DNA of 64,000 nucleotides from Ciona savignyi (lineage: Eukaryota > Chordata > Ascidiacea > Phlebobranchia > Cionidae). The notes below the pieces were generated by a model. That model was not told where the DNA came from and made no database searches. It saw only the letters and a program-made list of their open reading frames with translations. The translations under genes were made by a program, and so were the position numbers. Location: the NCBI GenBank assembly GCA_000149265.1, contig CH002635.1, forward strand, positions 100,546 to 164,545. Direction: 5' to 3'. This document shows, piece after piece, positions 1 through 11,700 of the stretch (positions are counted from its first letter, which is position 1; each line of letters begins with the position of its first letter).

Positions 1-482
1 CCACTGTTGAATTTTTAACCCCAACCCTAAGAAAATCGAGAATAACCCTTAATTTTTGAACAGGATAAATCCAGCGCTGAGTGCCAGCTTACCCACCACC
101 TTTCGAGTTACATCAACCTACAGACTTCGACTCCGTCGGTGCTGGTACCTACCAGAAAAAACACCCAACAAAACACTGTTTCAAGTACGTATCGCCTATC
201 GCTCGATATACTTATGCAGCCAGTAATTGCCTTAGACTTATTGACCAAGGAAGAGACATACGGAAACGTATAGTAAACAACAAATATTCGTGTTAAAACG
301 AAACAATAAGGTCCTATGAAGAATTGTTGACAGTTATCACATTTAACGCCTTTTTTTTGTATTTCCTCGTTTAAATGCGTAATATTCCACAAGCCTTGTT
401 TTCCATGTATAACCTTTAGCATTATTAATGTATCTGTGAAACTCCACTTTTATGCTAAATTAACCGGTTGTACATCCGCTAG

Positions 483-1162
483 GTGGAACACTGTTCGTCC
501 AAGGCCTCGTTATGGTGGTCGACAAGGGAACAGTCACAACACACGTCATCAACTCAGCCACTGATGACGTCAAACGCATGAGCGGCATTATCAACGGCGC
601 TGACGTCATGATCGGGAAATCTGCTGACTCAGCATCAGCAGCCATGAGTCTGACTCTGGAAGGAAAGCCGACAGTTTACCTCAGTAAACCGTCCGACGCT
701 TTCGACAAGGATCGACAAATCCTACGAATCTCCGCGGGAAATGACCGCGTGTTGGACGGCGGACATGACGAAGGCAGTTCCCGGACCTCGGTTTCTTCGA
801 CCAGAACTAAGCGGCCTATCGCGGTCTCGCAGCAGGAAAAACGAATCCGTTTCGAGTCCGGTCACGCAATTGTCGTCATCACCTATGTCGACGAAGACTC
901 GACGTCCGACTTCCCGACCCTGGAGGAAGAAAGAGAAAACGTCCTCCAGGAAGCGCGGAGAAGAGCAGAGAACGAAGCTTGGGAAATCGAGCGGCAGAAA
1001 ATCCAATCCGGCATTCGAACTCAGTGGACCGAGGCCGAAAAACAAGAGATTCGTTCCAGGCATCGCTTGTCGTCGTACCAGTTGCGACCGACTTGGGACC
1101 CGCAGCGTTACCCTGAGTTGTCGGGCTCCGGCCGCAATATGCGTTTCGTTAAAGTTAGTTGA
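483..1162 (+). CDS. TENM: Teneurin, C-terminal coding exon (partial gene)
   Basis: Last exon of a teneurin, the large type II transmembrane adhesion receptor that binds latrophilins and acts in neural wiring. The acceptor AG is at 481-482. The frame is open from GTLFVQG through the stop at 1160-1162, giving 226 residues. From memory of vertebrate teneurins it matches the end of the extracellular barrel/Tox-GHH region: a GTLF start, a GTVTTHVIN stretch, EEER-VL-ARRRAENEAWEIERQ, W-TEAEKQEI, then RYPELSGSGRNMRFVK, equivalent to the vertebrate YPELSDSANNIHFM of the TCAP region. The middle (about residues 90-135) is poorly conserved. The protein ends soon after MRF and lacks the C-terminal basic tail of vertebrate teneurins. 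The rest of the gene lies upstream, outside the window; bases 1-480 look intronic. Family sure, boundaries good. Confidence 0.9.
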
Positions 1163-1672
1163 TCGCAGTTTTACTTGGCGCATTAATACCTATAAATTAT
1201 CACGGCCCGCGAGGCTGTACTGATCGACGCTTCACTGTGGGCATGGCACGGGCCATGACTCTTAAGTAATTTATGCACGCCCAGTCCGTACTTCGACCTT
1301 AGGATCCTGTCGTGCCATATGCGATTCCTCGTTTTCTATTTTTGCCACTGTGACTTGCTCTCGCTAGACGCGTGATGCCCCAACTAGTTTACATGTATCC
1401 TTCATTTGCATTGCATCGCCCTGTATTGCTGGTTCGCTTTGAGTTCTTTTTTTTTTCTTTTTTTGAGACATTTGTTTTGCCAAATGCTCCTGTGTGCTCT
1501 TGCTCGGATAATCATGATTTTGAATAGACTCGCTTTGGTTCGGATATAATTTCTGCATTTCTGCATTTCGCTGGCTCTGCATAACGCACTTGCCAATTTC
1601 CTTATAAAGTTACTATAAAACACAATACCTAATCTGTTGTGGTTAATTCAGTCTGACACTTGAAAGGCAAAG
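1163..1672. other. Teneurin 3' UTR and spacer
   Basis: No coding evidence. It should hold the teneurin 3' UTR and the promoter of the next small gene. A pyrimidine-rich run (T-rich around 1446-1465) is the only visible feature. Confidence 0.4.
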
Positions 1673-2040
1673 ATGTTAGCACGAAGCATATTAGTGGACA
1701 AAATACGAGGCAGAATTAACACAGTTTTAGGTGAAATCTACTACAACTATATTGTTCCAGATCAGTGCGTTTTGCCAGTAAAGCTGTTTGCCAAATCTGC
1801 ATTTGAAATTATTTTGAGGTGTGTTTAAGAACATTAGTCGTATAAAATCCAATATACTTATAAATCCGATTTTACGAAAACAGGGCAGAACCGAAACATC
1901 GAGCATGTGATATGGATGATACTTATGAATCCGGCCAAATAGGTGATAGGTTGGTATGTCGCCTTACAAAAAACCGAACGGTTAGGGGATCTAATCTGGT
2001 TGCTTCCATTGGTAATAAATTTAAAGGATATATAGTCTGA
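1673..2040 (+). CDS. Small two-exon gene, 100-residue basic protein of unknown family
   Basis: Exon 1 is 1673-1818 (ATG at 1673, donor TTGAG/GTGTGT). Exon 2 is 1884-2040 (acceptor ACGAAAACAG/GG, stop TGA at 2038-2040). The phases fit (2, then 1 nt) and the 65-nt intron is a normal size for this genome. The joined frame starts MLARSILVDKIRGRINTV and ends NLVASIGNKFKGYIV. There is no signal peptide; the first residues are basic and hydrophobic, as in many mitochondrial proteins. The pattern 'H-x-CDMDDTYESGQIGDRLVCRLTKNR' near residues 55-80 vaguely recalls the D-x-N-x-GIGD-V-x-I-x-E core of ribosomal protein uS17. A divergent mitochondrial uS17 (MRPS17) is therefore one possibility, but I do not claim it. 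It could also be a chance splice of two open stretches. Confidence 0.45.
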
Positions 2041-3136
2041 ATCCAGCGGAATAATGGGCTAAAGCAGAAACTAGATCTCCGTTTTTGTAACGTGAATTAT
2101 CCACCCTCTGTACCATAAAACAACAAAATTCTGGCTTAAAATGGCTTAAAATATTAGCTAAATGAAAAACATTTGACGCAAATCCTAGCATATGCTGCTT
2201 CCGACCGTACAAACATTGGGGAATCACCGCCATTGTTACTACGCAAAACACTCGCATACTATGAATTCAGATCTACCATACGTCAGACCCGTTCCAGCAT
2301 AGAGATCAAATTAATCGGTTGTTCGCCATCTTTAACAGCATTTTCAAGGTCAATTGGTGATTTTGGTTTTCATTACTTTGCGTTTAGTAAACACTCTGTG
2401 GAAAATAACTCAAGTTAAAATGTGCCCCCATCCCTTGATAGTACCAGAGGCTTAGAACTACTGCACAAAAATGAAATACTTGCGCTTTTTAACATTGTGT
2501 ATGTTATAGGTTATCATGCAATCCTACAATTTCTCATTGGACAGTGGGCTCGTAATAGAGTGGTACAACTGCATAGTTTCGTCAGCGTATCACAGTATCA
2601 TCAAGAGACGTTGCGAAAGTTTTAACATGTCTAACTGTACCAAACTGATTATATTTTTAGTGAACAAATCTGTTTATGAGCTGTAACTATTATGTTGTTT
2701 TGAGTGGGTTGCTCGTGTCATCAAAAAGATACAGAAACTATACTCAACTAATACTACAGCCTACGTATAATTTCTTTTATTTACGTTGGTTTCGGTTTAA
2801 ACTGTTTGGTTATGTTGACCAAACGTATATTATTACAGTCTTGTAGGATTACTGGTAGTATAAATTATCCCGAGCTCCTTACTAACTAGAATAATATTTG
2901 TTGGTACTAACGTATTTTATAATTTTAATTGCATTAGTTCTGTAATACCGTATTTTTTTACCTGCACAAGTTTCGAACATCGGTATCCTTAATCTTTCGG
3001 GTAAACCTTATTTAAGAAGGTAGTCTGTTACTTTGTACTTCGAAGATTATTTGTCTGTTACTTTAATATTGTGAGTTCGCAGGTAATCCACAGTACAGTT
3101 GGTTAACTTGAAAATATTGTTATCTTCCAAACCAAG
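2041..3136. other. Intergenic spacer before the PB1 gene pair
   Basis: AT-rich sequence with only short open frames that lack splice context or recognisable protein. It presumably contains the promoter of the PB1 gene starting at 3137. Confidence 0.4.
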
Positions 3137-4842
3137 ATGCGTGTACAGATAAAAGCTCGCTTGGAGCCTTCGTTGTCAGAAGATATAAAAGAGCTAAGAA
3201 TATTTTCATTTGACGTGGAAAAAGCAAACAACTTCAAGAATCTGCAGGACAAAATCATCTCTATGTTTTCAACATTAAAAGTAGCGAATTTCCAGCTATT
3301 TTACAAAGACAACCAAGGAGAAATGGTTGCTTTCAACACTGACGAAGAGCTTTTAGTAGCTTTGAACCAGATAAAAGATGATGTTTTAAACATAAAAATC
3401 AAGGTGAGGATTTTTGTATTCCGGTATATTTTTTATATTGTCTACAGTAACGTACAATTGGCTGCTTGACTCGATTCAAATGTTAAATTTGCATTGACGA
3501 TCGCATATTAAATTTGTAGCCGACTAAAACACTTTGTAAACTTTACTACCATGTCTTTTGAACCCGACTAGTACACTTGATAATTTTACTACTATGTATA
3601 TTGTAACATTCGTTTAACCAAATATTATCCTATCTCTCCAATACAAGTTTACGAGAAGGACATAAACCATTTGTGAACTTTACTACAGATCGTAAATTTT
3701 ACTAGTTTGATTCTTCAGTGATAACGTTCTCCTGTTTAATTCTCCACAGATCAATGATAAAGACATCTCAAGTGCACGGCAAGGAGCGTACATGGACACC
3801 AACCCCTTTAGCAACAACTGCTTTAACAGCTTTCCATTACCCGGTTTCGGCCAAAGCTTAATGAGTGGTCACGGATTGGCCGGGTCTTTCCCTATGTGTC
3901 CAGATGGCAATCTCGGAAGTTTTCAAGCGGGATTTCCAACCCAGCCTTTCAGTTGGAACGGCAACAGCAACCAATATCAGGTATACTTGTTGTATTATAT
4001 TTTAAAAAATGGTCTTTTGGGTCTTTGAATTGGTGGAGAAATATTTTCTTTTTTAATTAATTGGCAGGAGTTACTAATTCCAACGTATAAATGATAAAAA
4101 CCAAACTAAAAAATGTCATCATAATTTTTGGTTAGAATTTACTTTTCAGTTCTGTTCACTTGCAAGAGCATAAATTAAACAGAAAATACATGCATCGTAT
4201 GTCATATTAAACAAGTTTAGATCAATTTTGTTTCATGTAGTATTGTGCTACGGGGAATAATATTTAGTCCACTGCTAATGCTTATTAAAGCTCTTTATCA
4301 ACCTTTTAATGTGCAGTCTACCTCTTTTCCTAAACGTACGCACCGTCATAAAATAACACAGCATATTATTGTTCATGTTTTGTCACTGTGTGAACAATCT
4401 TTAGATTACTAAGTGCCTACTGTAAAAGAAATATACCGTTATTCGTATAGGACGCTGTCTTAATGCACATACCGTCTGGCCAAACTCTATTGACCTGTTG
4501 CATTTTACCTTAATATTCTAGTTTAACCAATGAATTCAATTGGTTTGAGACCTTGTATTAATTAAATTAAAATATGCCTCGTCCAAAATCATATACGACT
4601 ATAAGCAGCGACTAGATTTTACGCAACAACCTTTCAGCTTCAAATATAAAAAGAATATATGAAAGATTATTTAGTTATATATCCTTCTCCATATACCTGT
4701 TTATTTTTGACGTAAAACCACAATTTTTCTTTCCAAATATGCAACCTGTACGCAGACGCACCAACAATGGCAAGCCCATCAACGTCAACCCCGGAATCGA
4801 CCACCCCAACCATGGCAACCCAATAATTCTGGACGATGGTGA
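3137..4842 (+). CDS. PB1-domain protein, p62/sequestosome type, tandem copy 1
   Basis: Three exons: 3137-3403, 3750-3980 and 4756-4842, all joined in phase 0, 194 residues. Exon 1 (89 residues) is a complete PB1 domain. Visible in it are K6 and ELRIF at 19-23, the strand-turn FSFDVEKA, and the acidic OPCA motif FYKDNQGEMVAFNTDEEL at about 55-72. PB1 domains of this kind join head to tail through a lysine/arginine face and the acidic OPCA face, as in p62/SQSTM1. Exon 2 encodes a Gly/Phe/Asn/Pro-rich tail (GFGQSLMSGHGLAGSFPM). Exon 3 encodes a Gln/Arg/Pro/Trp-rich end (QQWQAHQRQPRNRPPQPW) and the stop. No ZZ finger, LIR or UBA is visible, so this is not an intact p62. Exon 3 was placed by matching the structure of copy 2. 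Confidence 0.75.
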
Positions 4843-6720
4843 TAAAACCGGTGTTTCCTTGAGAGTGTGTCCATATTAATATATTTCTTATATTATCCAG
4901 ATTCTTACAGTTACGCGTCATGTCTCTTTTATTGTGTATCTTCTCGTTAAAAGCGTGATAAAGTGATTATACGGACGAACTGTATTTTTGGAAAGTGTCC
5001 ATACTATAAGTAAATGTTTACCATGAAATCAATTCTTATTTCGAAAAGGTTTTATTACATTTAACCAAGCGAAATACGATGATCAGTGTTTAAGCTGGAA
5101 TCGGGTGCCCTCAAGACCATGGCGTTTATTACAGCAGCATCAAGAGGCGTAGATTTGCGTATTACTGATTAAATTTGTACTTGCAAACTATCTGGAAATT
5201 ATTTATTGCATTTTTCTTCAAAAAAGAAGATTAAAAAATAATTTCCTTAAACGAACATATTATATCTTTAAACAATTTTTATATTATCGGTGCGGGTGAA
5301 ACACGTCGACAAAATTCTTATCGAAAGTATATAATCTCTCTACTTGCTGTATTTACTATCATGGATTAAGTGGGTTTAATTAAACGTGTCATCAAAAAAG
5401 ATATACAAGAGTTCGTTCTTATTCACTATATACTTTTTACAAAGTATGCTTAACTAATACTATAGCCTACGCATAATGTCTTTCGTCTATATTGATTACG
5501 GATTTACCATTTAGTATTGCTGAGAAGGTGATAGATAATAATGTTGAGTAGCTTAATATTTCTAATATATTTTGACCTTACTAGAAGAACAATATGGGTG
5601 TTGACATGTGTTATTATTTTGTTAATAAATATATAGAGAGAGCGTTAATTTTGTTAATTTAATTTTTATTGGACCAGGTTTCAAATCTAGGATAAGCATT
5701 TTACGACGTCCGTGTTTTTATATAGCATATTGTATTTGGTACAACCATAAGCTTACTCGGTAATAGCGTCAATCTGTACGCAGCCAAGGTTTGGGATTAA
5801 AACTAGTCGCTGAAAGGTAAACAGTGGTGTCCTTGGCAAGGCACTTAGTAGACATCGCCTAAACTTAGTGGATTTAATTTGTATTGCTTTTAGCAAACAT
5901 GTATACTCATGTCTAGTATCATAAGATATATTTTTTATGGAATCCAGTTAACCTATATTAACTCAACTTATTAAAAAATATTTGCCTGGTTCCCCTGTTC
6001 GGCGGTTGGATTATTGCTTAGCACCAAGTGTTCACTAGTTTGATGTCAAGGTTTTGTTGAAATTTTCAGATATATTGTTGGATTCGTGTGGTGTGCTTTG
6101 CGCGACACGCATCACCGACGTTTGCACCCGGTACAAATAAACACTGAGGCAGTGGGATAGTATGACCGTGACGCATAAATATACAACTTTATACGTACTT
6201 TACGTACAGTATGGTGCATTTTAATCCCAGAAACTGTACAAATATGCTATACACTCTTTCAAAATCAACCTATTTTGAAAGCACAAAGAAAACTTAAAAA
6301 TAAGCAAATACACAACAGAAAAGATTAAACGTAAAAATAATAGTTAGTTTAAAATTGTTCCTTTGTTGTTGCTTTGTGAGTTTTTGCTATTCATTGTAAA
6401 TTTGCATATTTGCTGTCAACCTTACCAAAGTCGAGCGGCATAAGTCACTGCAAAATCGTGATATTTTTCCGAAGCAATTGTTATCGAGAGCATTCTTTCA
6501 ACTTGTTAAATATTAACTCAAAGTCACAACGCCGACGCGAAACTGGTATCTTTTGGCACGGCGGTAATCACTCGTGCAAGCTTAAAGTATAGTTGAGATT
6601 TAGTAACATAGTACTTTGTTACACTGTACTTAGTCGTAATGACGTTTATTAACGATTTGTATACTTTTTGTTTGAAGGTAAATCAAGCTTCAGCTTACTG
6701 GTAATAACTTGAAAACCAAT
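4843..6720. repeat. Spacer between the PB1 genes, with a partial tRNA-like SINE (about 5780-5890)
   Basis: No coding evidence. Around 5780-5890 the text '...TCCTTGGCAAGGCACTTAGTAGACATCGCC' matches the middle of the repeat family seen more completely at 7735-7960, 51990-52235 and 63700-64000. The rest is AT-rich unique sequence that should include the 3' UTR of copy 1 and the promoter of copy 2. Confidence 0.45.
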
Positions 6721-8188
6721 ATGTCCGTACAGTTCAAAGTTCGCTTAATGCCCAGCATGTTTAACCACGAAGAGGAATTGCGAAGGTTTGCTGTTGACGT
6801 TGAAAAGGCGAATGACTTTGTGTTCCTCAAGGACAAGATTAGTACCGTTTTCCCAACGCTAAATGAAGCAAATTTTAAGTTATTTTATAAAGATGACCGT
6901 GGAGATATGATTGCTTTCAATAGTGACGAAGAGCTATCGGTAGCTTTGGACCAAATGGAGGACGACGTTTTAAACATCACAGTTAAGGTGTATATTTGTA
7001 AGATTATTTATATATTTCGTATTGTCTGATAAATAACATACCAATTACCGTTTAAATCTGTACAAACGTTAAATTTGCATAGTGGTTCCACGGTAGTGGT
7101 TATTTATTATCGAATAAATATTTGTAATATGTAGAGCTCTGTGAATACCCAATGTTTATTTTCTCCTATCCATTGCAACGCAGAACAACGTCGGAGAAAA
7201 TTTCAACTTTCCGCCGGGTTTCCCCCAAGGAGCTTACACGGGCGCCAACCCGGGTTTTGCCAACTTCAGCCAACCCTTCATGGGAGGTCAGGGGTTCGCG
7301 GGGACTTTCCCTATGGGTCCAAATGGCTTTGCAAGTGGTTTTCAGTACCAAACTCCCAATGGCCGTCGCTCGTTTTCTGGGGCTTGGTCGACAAACGGGA
7401 ACGGCAGCCAGTATCAGGTAATACTATTTAATTAGTGGTTAAACCCAAAATATAAGCTATAATGTGTCTTGTACAATAATGACTTCTTTTTTACATATTC
7501 AGTTGACAGTAATAACAAGATCATGTTTATGACAAGTGAAGGCAATGGTGATATACGTGTATAAGAGCGAAAGAGGCGTTGTAACACAGTTCATTCACAT
7601 TTTACCTCAAACAGAGGCTATGATTGATGATTTACTGGCTAGTTTTGGAGTATATTTTTATTTTGTTTGAATAGAAAGATATATATAAATAAACCGGGTA
7701 TTATAAGTGTTAAATCAACTTAACTAAAAATTCGTGAAACTGGTCGTTATCTAGTCGATTGTGTCCTTGGGCAAAGCACTATTAATGGGTTATACCAAAC
7801 TAAAGGAACGTGTCTATCATACATAACACACTGCAATAGCTCCGGTAACCCGACGGTGGGCGCGAGGTGATCTGACGATTGCCCGTCTGTTAACCCCCTT
7901 GGTTTTTCCATTCACGGGGATAAACTGGAATATTCTATCCTATCCTATAATGATAATTTCTCCGCCATCACTAACCAAATCATTTTAACGCGCTAACCTT
8001 GTTGCGTGCAGTTTCCCTCATTATCTCATATTAATTTTGTCCGGGTAAGTTGTCGAAAATACAATGACAACAAAATATCAAACGTATTTTCTTATATCTA
8101 ACATGTTACCTATGCACAGGCCCAACAACAAAGCCAAGGCTACCCACACCAAGCCAGCAATGCACGACCTTATCGTTCTCATCGTTGA
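6721..8188 (+). CDS. PB1-domain protein, p62/sequestosome type, tandem copy 2
   Basis: Same three-exon structure as its neighbour: 6721-6987, 7184-7417 and 8120-8188, all phase 0, 189 residues. Exon 1 has exactly the same length (267 nt). The PB1 domain carries the full basic face (K6, R21, R22) and an intact OPCA (Y56 to L72: YKDDRGDMIAFNSDEEL). Either face could therefore bind and the protein could form chains, as p62 does. The tail is Gly/Phe-rich (GFPQGAYTGANPGF, MGGQGFAGTFPMGPNG) and ends in a Gln-rich piece, then SNARPYRSHR and the stop. ATG at 6721 is preferred because it aligns with the start of copy 1. The gene converges on MID: its stop is 602 nt from the MID stop. Confidence 0.78.
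7735..7960 (+). repeat. tRNA-like SINE, family B, in the last intron of PB1 copy 2
   Basis: Contains the family's conserved words: TGTCCTTGGGCAAAGCAC, GGTAACCCGACGGTGGGCGC, GAGGTGATCTGACGATTGCC, GTTAACCCCCTTGG, and a TATTCTATCC tail. Closely similar text occurs at 50945-51240 (reverse) and 51990-52235. Confidence 0.7.
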
Positions 8189-8789
8189 AACTGTGTTAAA
8201 GTGTGTCTATTACTCACCTAACGTGGTTTTGATCCTATCGGCTGTCATTTTGCTCTGTTTATTATTGCAGCTGTCATTTTACGTTACGTTTCTTTTTTTC
8301 TTTCTGTATTTAAAAGAATTTATACCTTGGGCGTTGAAACTAGAGGTTACAATTCGAAAATGACCATCAAAATTTCTGCACCGCATTTTATTAAAGCAAT
8401 AGTACACGATGACAGCAAAAAGCAGATTCTAAACACGCGTTGGCGGAAAAGAGCTGCGATAGGACCCGGCGCAGTACAGACAAGACCAGCTTGCATAGAA
8501 ATCTAAGCTTAACGATATAGCAACCAAGCAAGATAGTTTGCGCAAGTAAAAAAAATCAAAAAATTAGCGAGCAATATTTACTACGCTGCGGAACTTATAA
8601 TCACGAAAAGCAGCCAATTGAACACAATATAACTCAAGGACGCGACTAAAGCAAACGTCAAATCGAATTAAAAATAAATATAGCAAAAAACAGACGACGA
8701 ATATAATGTTGACACGAACAGCACGTACAAAATCTCGGGCGTGAAAGTAAACTGTCAAGTCCAACAAGTCTTGCTTCGTTGCACGGGCT
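8189..8789. promoter_or_regulatory. Convergent 3' UTR interval of PB1 copy 2 and MID
   Basis: The two stop codons face each other across about 600 nt. At 8387-8395 the text reads TTTATTAAA. This gives AATAAA on the minus strand (8387-8392, for MID) and ATTAAA on the plus strand (8390-8395, for the PB1 gene), so two overlapping candidate poly(A) signals serve opposite genes. No other feature seen. Confidence 0.45.
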
Positions 8790-11700
8790 TCAAGAGCTGC
8801 ATGCTATCGGGTGTAAGTGATCTGGGACCGTCACCCCGGTGTTAATGGTCAACGACTTGTTGCCGACGGTGAAACAGGGACGAACCGGTCGCTCGAAGTG
8901 GCTGACACGGAATGTGTAGATCATCCGGCCGCTTGCTCCGTCGAAGAACGCTACGCATCCCGTATCGCAATCCAACAGCACACCTAGCGGGGGAAATTTC
9001 ACAATGAGGTCTTTGTGGGCGCTAATAGGATGAGTTAAAAGTTCGTGTGAAGTGCACTTACCGATTTTCTTTGGCTCCGGGCTCGGCATAATGACTGGGG
9101 TATCCTTACTGTCGTGCCGGGCAAACCAATCATCGTTGGTCCTGCGAATAACGGTAAATTATTTGATTTGAATGTTTAACCACAAGCATATACACTGGAC
9201 ACAGTAATCGCTGATCTAATTTACCTGCAGAAACACCACGACATCGGGTTCTTGCCGTTCCAGTCGTACCTCGCAGCTTGCGCGTAGCAAACGCCAATGG
9301 TGAAGGAAGTACTTTGGCATGTCACCACCTGGACAGTAACCAACCGATTAGCGCGCGCTCAACTGCAAATATTTCTTAGTTTCCATATTCCAATTTAGCT
9401 CACAGTGAATTCAAGTCATTTTAAATTTGGATAGGATCAAGTCAAGTGAAAATATCTGCACCAGCGAGTCAAATAATGCTTAATATTCCGACATACAACT
9501 GATGGTACTTAAAGATTCCCTCCTTATATTTGATAGAAAGTTATTGACAAAATTTTCCCAAAAACAATTGACTCGAGTTGACATTTTCAAATAAACTCGA
9601 GTCAATTAATTAACGCGTTGCAACTCGCATCAAGTGATTTATGCGTTATGACTCAAGTCAAGTCATTTTCGCGTTACAGCCCGAGTCAAGTCATTCACCC
9701 ACCTCCCAGTAATGGCGGCCAGAGTCGATTGTGACGTTCCCGGTGACACCGCAAACCGAGTTGTCTTTGCTGCTTCCAAGAAAATCCTTCGATTTCTTGC
9801 CAGAGTCCTCACGTGACACGGTGTAGCTGTGATTGGCTAGTCTAAGCTTCTTGTGCATTGAGTGCGCATCAAACTGGAAAGGAATTCCTGGAGAGAGTAA
9901 AGCATGGATATTTAGCGATTGTGTTTTAGATTACTGTTTTTAAGGGGACAACTTTCGAACGAGCGAAGTTTTCATACAAAAGTCGGTATAAGAACTGATT
10001 GCATAAACCAATCGGTATTACAGCCGTTCGAATATTAGATTACTGTAAGAAGAGGTAAGTATAACGCACTTTAAAATATATCTCCTGTTATATCACATTG
10101 ATTTTTTATAAATGTAAGTTGATCAAGTTTGCTGGGGTAATGTGGGCTTTAGAGTTTCCACCGACAGGTTGGTGTATTGAAACCAGTCACTGGCCGGTTG
10201 TGTTCTTGGACAATGTTCTTAGCAAGCTTCTCCTGAACCCAGTGGATTATTGAGTTGAACTAAAAGAGTAAAAACGCATCTCTTATGTACATCTTACTGC
10301 AATAGTTCAACCAGAAAATAAGCACGAGAACATTACGATTTTCTTTGTGATAATGTGATATGCGTCTGCGTATATCTCACCAAGACGATTCAATATTAAA
10401 TCCCTCTTTACCTAAAGTTTTGATTGACAGCTGTTCACTCCTGCTTGTGCCTGCTTTGTTTTTCGCTTTCACCATGAAAATATAGCGGGTTCCAGTCTGC
10501 ATGCCGTTGATCGTGTAGTGGCATTCCTTGATATTGGGCACGATCTGCGGAAGACGGGTGTAAGCAATACGACCGAACAACGCAAGGTCGTAACAACCCG
10601 GATGATATTAGCAGGTAATGTTACGTGTGGTTGGTTGCTCTGCCAAGGGTCTATAGAGCACGAACTCGACGCCACAAAACTTAAGTCCAACCGGTGTTTG
10701 GATCTTCATTATATTTGTTTTAGGGGACCGCGGTTCAAACTCCACTTAATAGTGAAACTCGGTTCCAATTGTCACACTATTGAAACTGTTCACACTTTAA
10801 CGAAACGACAGTGAACTACTGACCACTTAGCTTTAATCAGTTAGGTGGGCTTAGCTAAACAGTAAACACCTAATCGATTTTCGAAACCGCTGATAGACAG
10901 GTGATCGTTTATGTCTTGAGGAATTAAAGCAGCCTACATGAACCCGATTAGAAACTGATTGAAATAAAACTGTAGCAATGTCTGAGCCGTATTAAACCCA
11001 ATGAAATAGCGTGGTTGACCTGACGACAGCCATAAGGTAAACTAGCGATTGTGTAATAACGCCCTTGTGCTTTCCCATTAAAGGTTAAACATGGTTCAAC
11101 TTATGATCGGTCTCCACCTACCATCCACCCTTCTTGTGTGCTGTTGTCGGAGACCTTGTTGTTGTCCACGGCGTACTGCAACTCGTAGGCAGCTACATGG
11201 CGATGGTCGGGCGATCTCCACTGAATAGTGACTTTGTCGTGCGATTGCGTGCATAGTTCTTCGCATATTTTGGGGGGAGAAGGGGCTGAAAAGGTTCAGA
11301 GTTTAGCGAGGTATCTTCGTGATCTTACGTTTTATTAAGAAACAAAAGCATTAAGAAAATTAGGTTAAATTTTGTCTCTTTTTTAGTCTTTTTTGTGATA
11401 TACGAGAATGGGCTGCATTCTACTGGCGCAGAATCAAGTTAACAACAGGTGTTTAAACGTTGCCATCTCGAACCCGATTCAACGTTCCGTTTTTATCGGG
11501 TCGCTATAAATAATTGGAAGTCGACACCGTTCTACAGATGCCTCTCCCTTAGCGCACTTGAAACTCGGAAACGGTTTCATGGAATTTCACAACAAAGCAA
11601 TACAAAGGGGCCACTTGACGTAATGTACACCCTGAGACAGCCCGTTTGGGTAGGAGAAATGGAAAGGACGATAGACCGCGGTGACTTGAGTTTTATTAAT

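Noticed and set aside
108-422. 104-codon minus-strand frame near the window start
   Set aside because: No start context, splice signal or recognisable protein; it lies in what looks like the intron before the last teneurin exon.
722-1223. Long frames on both strands overlapping the teneurin exon
   Set aside because: Shadows in other frames of the teneurin exon.
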